A stretch of DNA of 64,000 bases from Topomyia yanbarensis (Eukaryota; Arthropoda; Insecta; Diptera; Culicidae): assembly GCF_030247195.1 (NCBI RefSeq), contig NC_080671.1, forward strand, positions 13,962,843-14,026,842, given 5' to 3'. Position 1 is the stretch's first letter; each line of letters begins with the position of its first letter. The position numbers and the translations under genes are program-made. The notes below the pieces were generated by a model that saw nothing but the letters and a program-made list of their open reading frames with translations, ran no database searches and was not told the DNA's origin. Positions 55,831-64,000 of this stretch are shown one piece after another.

Positions 55831-55990
55831 CCCTCAAAAAGGCAACGGGTCTCAGAGGCCCGGCTAGTTACAGTTCTCTACTTTCAATGAACTTGTAATT
55901 TGAAATTCGAATGATCGAGCGTTTTCGGGCTTTCGATTCTCACTGATAAAATGACACAAAAGACACAATTTTTGCTCACCATTTTGAGGG
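55831..55990. mobile_element. Small piggyBac-type MITE flanked by TTAA
   Basis: TTAA at 55827-55830 and 55991-55994 flank a 160-bp segment. The ends are CCCTCAAAAAGGC on the left and CCCTCAAAATGGT on the right complement. No coding content. Confidence 0.78.
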
Positions 55991-55994
55991 TTAA

Positions 55995-56347
55995 TAAAAA
56001 TTTAGAGAGATCATTTAATTTCGCATCTGTTAATCATGAAAATCGGTTGAAAAGTGCCAGGGTTATTCAAATTTTCAAAAAATAAGGTTCTTGCTCGCAT
56101 GAATTTTTAAGGGGACAGTTTCATATAAAATCTTCCAATAATCGATTTTTTTTCTCGATTATACATACATTTAAAAGTAAAATTTAAAGTTAAAATTTCG
56201 CTGTGTACTGTAGTGCCACACTAACCTCTTTTGAGCTCATTCGCACAAGAGTATAAATTGGATGAACAATAATTAATCTGACATTCTTCAACCGATTTTA
56301 ATAATTAACAAATCTTTAGATGAGGAATTATGTGATCTTCCAAAATT
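55995..56347. other. No gene seen
   Basis: AT-rich flank between the MITE and the LINE. Confidence 0.5.
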
Positions 56348-56355
56348 TTAATGCA

Positions 56356-58953
56356 TCGATGAGCACTCTTTGGAGTACGGCCCGGCGCTTACGAAATCGA
56401 AACAGTACCAATGAGAGCGTGGAATATTCAAACCGTTGGATATTCGATTTTGCCAAGAAGGTTTGTCCGGATTCCGCCCCGGCACAGAAGATCTACCGCG
56501 CCGCGTCCCCTCACGACAACGCGAACGAAACACCGTTTTCGATGGTGGAGTTCTCACTTGGTCTCTTGTCATGTAACAATAAAGCCCCAGGGCCAGATAG
56601 AATCAAATTCAACTTGTTGAAGAATCTGCCAGACTCTGCCAAGAGACGCTTGTTGAATTTATTTAATAAGTTTCTTGAGGGTAATATTGTCCCTCATGAC
56701 TGGAACCAAGTGAAGGTCATCGCCATTCAAAAACCAGGAAAACCAGCCTCCGACCACAACTCGTATCGACCGATTGCGATGCTGTCCTGTATCCGAAAGT
56801 TGTTCGAAAAAATGATCTTGTTTCGCCTCGATAATTGGGTTGAAGCAAATGGCTTACTGTCAGATACACAATTTGGTTTCCGCAAAGGCAAAGGGACGAA
56901 CGATTGTCTTGCGTTGCTCTCAACAGAAATTCAAATGGCTTATGCTAGCAAAGAGCAGATGGCATCAGTTTTCCTAGATATAAAGGGGGCTTTTGATTCA
57001 GTTTCTATCAAAATTCTTTCTGAGAAGCTGCACCAGCATGGTCTTTCACCGACTCTAAACAACTTTTTGCTAAACTTGCTGTCTGAAAAACATATGCATT
57101 TTTCGCATGGTGATTTATCGACATCACGAATTAGCTACATGGGTCTTCCCCAGGGCTCATGTCTAAGCCCCCTTCTCTATAACTTTTACGTGAATGACAT
57201 TGACGATTGTCTTGTCAATTCCTGCACGCTAAGGCAGCTTGCAGATGACGGTGTGGTCTCTATTACAGGTCCCAAAGCCGTCGATCTGCAAGGACCATTG
57301 CAAGATACCTTGGACAATTTGTCTGCTTGGGCCCTCCAGCTAGGTATCGAGTTCTCCACGGAGAAAACTGAGCTAGTCGTATTTTCAAGGAAGCGTGAAC
57401 CAGCGCAACTACAGCTTCAATTAATGGGTCAAACTATTGCTCAGGTTTCAACTTTCAAATATCTCGGGGTCTGGTTCGACTCTAAAGGAACCTGGGGATG
57501 TCACATTAGGTATCTGAAACAGAAGTGCCAACAAAGGATCAACTTTCTCCGTACAATAACCGGAACATGGTGGGGTGCCCACCCAGGAGACCTGATCAGG
57601 CTGTACCAAACAACAATATTGTCGGTGATGGAGTACGGGAGTTTCTGTTTCCGCTCCGCTGCGAACATACATTTCATCTAACTAGAGCGAATCCAATATT
57701 GTTGTTTGCGTATTGCTTTGGGTTGCATGCACTCGACACATACGATGAGTTTAGAAGTGCTGGCGGGCGTCCTTCCGCTGAAAAATCGATTTTGGGAACT
57801 CTCATATCGATTGCTCATCCGATGGGATATCTTGAACCCGTTAGTAATTGCAAATTTCGAAAGGCTTGTCGAGCTGAATTCTCAAACCCGATTTATGTCC
57901 TTGTACTTCGATTACATGGCACAAAATATCAATCCTTCTTCATACTATCCCAACCGTGTCAATCTCTTTCATGCTTCTGATTCAACTGTATTCTTCGACA
58001 CATCCATGAAAGACGAGATTCGTGGAATCCCGGATCACATACGTCCGCAAGTGATCCCAAGCATCTTTCATAGTAAATTTCGAGAAGTCGACTGCAACAA
58101 GATGTTTTACACCGACGGGTCAAGCCTCGACGGCTCCACTGGCTTCGGTATATTCAATCAAAACCTCACCGCCTCATTCAAACTCAATGATCCTGCTTCA
58201 GTTTACGTCGCAGAACTTGCTGCTATTCAGTATACCCTTGGCATCATTGATACTTTGCCCACCGATCATTACTTTATTGTCTCGGATAGCCTCAGCTCAA
58301 TCGAGGCTCTCCGTTCAATGAAACCTAGAAAGCACATTCCATATTTTCTGGGGAAAATCTGGGAGCGCCTGCGTGCTTTGTCTGTAAGATCGTACAAGAA
58401 TACCTTAGTTTGGGTTCCCTCGCATTGCTCCATTCCAGGTAATGAAGAAGCGGACTCGTTAGCTAAGGCGGGCGCTTTACAAGGTGACATATATGAAAGA
58501 CCAATTAGCTTCAGCGAATTTTTCAGTATCACTCATCAGAGAACCCTCGAAAGTTGGCAAACTTCATGGAGCAATGGTGAACTGGGAAGGTGGCTACATT
58601 CGATAATCCCTAAGGTATCGACGAAACCTTGGTTTAGAGGGATGGATGTGGGTCGGGATTTCATTCGCGTGATGTCTCGGCTCATGTCCAATCACTACAC
58701 GCTGGACGCACATCTCCGGCGTATTGGGCTCGTGGATAGCGGTATCTGCGCTTGTGGCAACGGTTATCACGAAATCGAACATGTTGTCTGGGCATGCGCC
58801 GAGTACTGTTCTGCCAGATCTCAACTATTCGATTCCCTTCGGGCCCGAGGAAGATCACCCAATGTCCCGGTTCGAGATGTACTAGCAAGCCGCGATATTC
58901 TCTACATGTCCCTTATATACACGTTCCTCAAAACCATCAATATCCAAATTTAA
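56356..58953 (+). pseudogene. LINE RT-RNase H polyprotein broken by one nonsense codon
   Basis: The frame open from 56320 (first codons are flanking DNA) to 58953 is interrupted only by TAA at 57679-57681; the reading frame is the same on both sides. RT blocks: NKAPGPDRIKFNLLKNLP, HNSYRPIAMLSCIRKLFE, FLDIKGAFDSVS, MGLPQGSCLSPLLYNFYVND, RQLADDGVVSI (catalytic ADD) and FKYLGVWFD. The second half holds RNase H with YTDGSSLDGSTGFG (Asp), VAELAAIQYTL (Glu), IVSDSLSSIEAL (Asp) and WVPSHCSIPGNEEADSLAK (His, Asp). A C-terminal CACGNGYHEIEHVVWAC motif resembles the Cys-His end of such elements. A single point change may have created the stop, so the copy is young, but it lacks its 5' half and cannot move by itself. 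Confidence 0.9.
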
Positions 58954-59812
58954 ATGCCCCTATCTTTTCTCTTATCATTCCCAGAAGTGCCCTCTTCCGC
59001 CTACCGTACCCCAACGATGGTTTGATACGACTCCAAGACGAGACAAAACATCTGTCGAATGAACCAACAACACGAGATCTACAGTACAACATCACACGCG
59101 CAGCGCGGTGTGTTCCCGATCCGTATCTGAGCCGTACTACGAAATCGTCTGGAGGAACCCCTGCCAACTCGAGGAAAACCGCCCGGCGTCCCAATACTTG
59201 ATACATCCGTCCGAATCTGTAATCCTGGTCGTTGATTCCTGATGCCGGAAACTGAAAGTTTATATCCCCCCCCCGTTCAGCCTTGTCCACCCTCTCTCCC
59301 ATGTCTCTGATACACAGATGTATGACTTCACCCCCCTCTTCCACTTGAATATATTCCCAAAACTTATGTGCTTAGTTTTAGTTGATCAATATTTAATCTC
59401 GTTAAGAAATGCCCAACAGTACCACTACTTTAAAATAGCCCTAATTAATTCCCCTTAATCTTGAACTACTCTTTCTAGTTATTTCTAGTTAATAAGCTTG
59501 TAAAATGTTCCGCTTAGTTAATAATTAATTTCTCCTACAATCTCCCTTCTAAAAATCATAAAGTGAATTACTATACAAAGAACACACAAAATGACCCGTC
59601 CCCCAAATCTTACGAATATTATATTATACCCTCTTTTATATGTATAAGTTAGCTGTAAAGTTTTTTTTTTAGTTTCATTATATAAAACAAAATAATATTG
59701 AAATGTGTAACCCCCTAGTTTTAAGAAATTCAAAATGTAAAACAATGAAAAAATGGCACCTTTAAGCTAACGCATACGTGCCTTATCAAATAAACAAATT
59801 GAAAAAAAAAAA
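56356..59812 (+). mobile_element. 5'-truncated LINE with RT and RNase H
   Basis: An 8-bp duplication TTAATGCA at 56348-56355 and 59813-59820 sets the ends; the element ends in poly(A) (GAAAAAAAAAAA). It lacks ORF1 and the endonuclease. The 3' UTR runs from 58954 and contains a C-rich stretch. The RT followed by RNase H places it in the I / LOA / Loner / R1 group; I cannot fix the clade. A second dead copy is at 29860-30190. Confidence 0.82.
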
Positions 59813-59820
59813 TTAATGCA

Positions 59821-60411
59821 AACAGAGATGTTCGTTTTTAAAAATGTTGAGCAAATTTTCATATTTTTCATGAAAAAATCGCAAGGTTATTTCCACATTG
59901 TGGGCCTAAGGACGCATAGTATTTCTAAGAAATTAGCATTACATAGCATACCGTTGGATAGGTCTATTATTTTACTTTCCAGAAAAGTAGTCAATTGCAA
60001 ATTCCTAAGGCAGGAAAATGACCGAACAGTCAAATGTTTAGTGTCGAAAACCTAACCAATTTTTTTTCTATAAGTTAAGATTTGTAGGACATGCAACATT
60101 TTTGAAACATTGTTTCATGTTGCATTTAATGTGACCTACAACCTATACTACATCACTTGAAATGTACCAAATTTCTAGCACCGTGTTATGAATGTAATTT
60201 CATATATTTTGAGTTTGGTGGAATCATTAATTTATTATTCATGATTTCGGTAGCTTGGTTACGATTTACGAAATCGATATGAAAAACAAGAGGTTTTTGT
60301 TTAGTTGGTATATTTGCTGCAAATAGCCGCAATAAAAATCCGATAGTATCACGAGCCCACATCTGATCACACTGTTAATTTATGTGATATAACTGCAAAA
60401 TGGTAGGAAGC
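59821..60411. other. No gene seen
   Basis: AT-rich sequence with a partly self-complementary stretch near 60089-60145 (TGTAGGACATGCAAC ... GTTGCATTTAATGTGACC). Nothing else. Confidence 0.5.
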
Positions 60412-60413
60412 TA

Positions 60414-60574
60414 CCCGATCAGAAACACATAACAGAAATATTTCAAAACTCTATGTCGCAATGTTACTTGTTATAAATTTCTCTTATTTTAACTAATAAC
60501 AAGACCAAATTTATAATACAATATGTTACAAAAATTGTGTTCTGTTATAATCCTGTTATTACATTCTGATCCGG
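60414..60574. mobile_element. TA-flanked MITE (Tc1/mariner-like), 161 bp
   Basis: TA at 60412-60413 and 60575-60576 flank ends CCCGATCAGAA on the left and CCGGATCAGAA on the right complement. The inner repeats ACATAACAG/GTAATAACAG extend the match. No coding frame. Confidence 0.72.
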
Positions 60575-60576
60575 TA

Positions 60577-63500
60577 TGGCTTAGAAAAACGAAAAAGAAG
60601 TTGCTGAAATCAATGCAGAAGGTTTTTGGTGTATTTGATTGCTGTAAAATATACTCTCAATGTGAATCATTACATTGAGCTTTCTAAAGCTCTTGATTTC
60701 TTCCAGTGTATCTAAGAAAAAATTGAGTAACATCTCCATACTTAAAGTATTTTTACGTGCAGCCTTTAAAAACATTACTACTCATGTAATCGTATTTATT
60801 TCCCGTCCTTTTTGGGTTAGCATGTACACCAGCGTAGCTCTCCAGACTTTGGTGAACCAGTTGTAAGTTGAATTCCTTTTCCAAGCGATGACATTTATAG
60901 CCCCGTATTATAATATTTGCCAACCCTCTTGGCAATGCCCATAAAATGTCAGCCTGGTTGGCCGATTCGCTATCCACCAACAACGGTGTTAAGCAAATCC
61001 GACGTACCCGACGTGTACACCAGCATTTACATGAACATGTCCAATTTGAATAAAACGGGGCGTATCGTGACAAATCTGATCATGGCGGTGCGGGAGCGAA
61101 AGTATTGCTAAAACACACAACACAGTCCCTGCGTGCGCAGTAAAATCTCCTACTTATTCGCAATGCTTTAGCTTTAGGACTCGAAAAAAACGGATATGTT
61201 GCGCGGGCTGATGATTGATTCGTTTTCGGTTGCATGCGAAACGAATGATTTCAATCACATCTTGGCGACGAACCCCGGTTACAAAAACCTGGCGCGGAAA
61301 GTGAAGAACAATGCACGCAATATGATCGGGGTTGGACGAGGGTTCGTCGCCTATGGTTTGAGTCACGTCGAAATAAATATAGGATGTAATCTGTGTTGAA
61401 ATTTAATCAAGTTTTATGAACCATAACTCCTCCTAAATCCGGCTGTATCTATCTACTAACTCGGCTAGGTGTAGTCAAACAGCGCGAAAGAGGAACACGA
61501 TCTGTCTAGTCGTCTTCGCGTCATCCTCTAGCTAGAGCATTATGACGGCTTTGACTGGGCGCGACGATGTCGAGTGGAATCTTAATTCCGCCCGATTCTG
61601 GCCCGTCTTTTGCCCATCCATTCGAGACGTTTGTTTCCCACTCACTGGTTGGCACGTAGCTCTGCTTATAATAGAGCTAGCTAGACCGAAAGCATTATTA
61701 TTATTATATCACAAGGCGGCGGTGATGGTGTGGCACGGCGACGGCGGCTATGGCTGGAAGAACACGTCCGCCAACACAAATCAACTATTATATAGGAACA
61801 GCTCACGTGCGGGATGATTTTATGCCGTCGTCGTTGCCCATCGATTCCCGCTTCGCCAGTAAATTACTCCTAATAATTTCCTATAGCAATAAAAATGCCG
61901 GAAAATTTAGTATTATGGATTTTGATAAGCATGAACTTGATAGATTGAGTTTTTTTTTCTACTCTTCGGAACGGACTGATTATTTCGATTAACGGTGTAT
62001 TCTCATCTATTTTTGGATTCCACCGTATTAATGACTCTCAGGCGAAGGGATTAAAATAAAAATATAATCTATTTTATTTATATTTCAATGGTCCTTCGGT
62101 TTATTTTCCATTCTAAATACTTGTTCGGTAGTTGGCATTATCTTGGTAAAATTACTCGTTCGTGCGAGCTATCGTCTAGAATCTCAACGAGTATATGTGC
62201 ATGGCGGAAAGCGAATTCCACAAATGACTGACTGGTCAATAAAACGTTGTTCCCAGCGCGTTGGATCACGCGAGCGTAACATTTCACCCACTTTCAGTTC
62301 TGCCCACTTCCGACGACAGCGTGTGCATGTGTTGCATGTTAGTGGACTATATTTTTTTTGCAGCCCACATCAAAATTCATTGTCAGTAAACAAAGCATAA
62401 TTCATTCATGGTCGAGTTCACGCTAGACTGCAACCGAGTTGGCGTTGTAGTTAGTTTCGAGTCAAGGCCTGGCTTGGTTTACAGACTTATCCGAAACCGG
62501 CTCGATTCGGATGCAGTTGAAATTGTAATTTTTGCGATGAAAATTATCTTGATTGTGCGAACGGACAAATAAACATGAGAATGGCAAAGATAGTGGGCAT
62601 TAAATTCTATCATTTCGGTTCGATATCTGCCTTATTTGCGGTAATTTGTGGGAAAAGTTGGAAGCAAAGTGCATTTTCAAAATTGCTCATTTTAATAATA
62701 CACCAGCAATTATCTTTGAAATTCTCTAGAAAAGCCGAAGAACATATTTAGAAAGGAAGTTCCCATTTATGGTTTACTTTTTTCCCCTTTCACCGTACCT
62801 TGCCAATGGCAGTAAAGAGACTCGAACGAAGAATTCACCAGGGAAGTTTACATTTTTCCACAACCAAACTGCTGCCAAAGGGTCAACTCAAAAATATCTA
62901 CCCTTCTGCTGAACACTGCCGATGTGTTTTACGTTGAAAAACGATCTTCGGTACAGCTCGATCTGACCCCGGCAAGGTGCCGTTGGTCTTTCTGGATGTA
63001 AAGCTAATTACAAGACGCCACCCCGTTCTGTACAGTTGCAGTTTTGTGTCGTGCGGCGCAAAGTGCATCATTACATCGAGCAGTCTTCCGAAGAGTGCCG
63101 TTTGTTTACTACACAACGCCAAGGCTACCGGCCCGCAGCGGCTCCGTACGGAGACAGCAGCACCTTGAATGAAACATTGTAACACACCTGCGAGGATGCA
63201 ATTTCAAACCTTTCCGTCGATTTGTTCGGCGATAGTGTGATGATCTTTCCGGTGTGTGTTTTCTCTCATGGTCATCAACTGTGTACTGACGGTCCACAAT
63301 GAAGCAATCGACAGTCTGCAAATATTTGCAATAATCTCGAGAAGTCCGGCATTTCCATCGTCCTCCACAACGCAACGATCGGGTGAAGCGCGCGCGACCA
63401 GCAAAAGGAAGAAGTGGTCGAGCAGGTGCCGACCGTACAAGGTTCGTGCTGGTCATCCGCTCGTCGTATTGGTGGCAGTTGTGGGCCGTGGAAGCCGGAG

Positions 63501-64000
63501 AGAAGGAAAGATCGCCTGGCGATCATGGGAAAGAAAGTAACTGAAGGGAGCTCCTATTCCCCATTTGACAGATAAGCTTTGTGCACTGTGAAAAAATTGT
63601 TCTATGCTCTGTGAATGATTGATTTTCGATCGTACGTGGAAAGAACTTCGAATTTGCATATAGATGTATCACCAAACCACAATCAAAATTTATTTTTTGA
63701 TTCTTACTATTTATAAAATATGTGGTTGTAGTAAGTTGGCAGTCACGCATGCGGGGCAAGTTGGCTGTGGTCACTATGCAAAAATAATCATGAATTATTG
63801 GTGGAATTCACAGATAACAATAGCTGATATTTAAAAAAGACATTGTTTGTTAATGCAGAGGACATTTACTTCGAGTCGGGCCTTGCCTAAAGCGTTTCGA
63901 TGATTCGCTTTTAATTATGGTGTTTGTGTCGAAGTCGAATGCCGGGGTATTGAACCTGAAAAATAATGACACAAGAGTCGATTTGTACACAGTTTTATTG
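60577..64000. other. No supported gene; several unexplained open frames
   Basis: Frames at 60917-61111, 61196-61399 (LARKVKNNARNMIGVGRGFV) and 62977-63168 have protein-like composition, and the GC content rises at 61540-61850 and 62930-63540. I recognise no domain and see no convincing paired splice sites. They may be host exons, untranslated sequence or old element debris. Confidence 0.35.

Noticed and set aside
60089..60145. Hairpin as a microRNA-like gene
   Set aside because: The stem is short, broken and AT-rich; no duplex long enough for a miRNA precursor could be traced by eye.
63109..63540. Host exon near the right end
   Set aside because: Protein-like composition in part, but several frames on both strands are open and I found no consistent splice-site pair or recognisable domain.

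Overview
This window looks like a repeat-rich stretch of an insect genome, most likely a mosquito. The evidence is the mix of elements: a BEL/Pao LTR retrotransposon, CR1-, RTE- (JAM1-like), Jockey- (Juan-like) and RNase H-bearing LINEs, a DD37E-type mariner relic, tRNA-derived SINEs, and hAT, piggyBac-type and TA-type MITEs. I cannot assign a genus. I see no bacterial-style gene organisation, CRISPR array or rRNA. Most of the sequence is AT-rich and non-coding.

Layout. At 1-7.7 kb there is a SINE cut by the window edge, then a 2.7-kb poly(A)-ended block flanked by perfect 45-bp direct repeats. At 7.7-14.1 kb a decayed CR1 LINE carries two insertions: a 906-bp hAT-type element with a perfect 8-bp target-site duplication (TSD), and a 1.4-kb RTE fragment with a perfect 13-bp TSD. 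At 14.2-15.6 kb there are SINEs, a short retroposon and a MITE. At 16.1-24.4 kb an old DD37E mariner was split first by a hAT-like element and then by a complete 6137-bp BEL/Pao element. Its two 238-bp LTRs differ at one base and its 1773-residue gag-pol frame is open, so it is the youngest and most intact element here. From 24.4 to 36.9 kb lies mostly unrecognised sequence with a MITE, a SINE, LINE debris, a cluster of a recurring 17-base motif, and a 1-kb insertion with 24-bp TSDs.

The only convincing host gene is on the + strand. A pyrimidine tract and AG precede an exon (36876-38660) that codes for 337 residues of a low-complexity, glutamine- and proline-rich protein and ends in a strong splice donor in phase 0. 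Its product is not recognised. The downstream sequence is probably a long intron, because I find no other convincing host exon.

From 38.7 kb to the end come a piggyBac-type MITE, a decayed BEL relic, a complete-length but inactivated Juan-like LINE (minus strand, 9-bp TSD, tandem repeats in its 5' UTR), another TTAA-flanked MITE, a 5'-truncated LINE whose RT-RNase H frame is broken by one nonsense codon, and a TA-flanked MITE. These genes do not form a pathway: the window is one host gene segment surrounded by layers of transposon insertion whose order can be read from the nesting.
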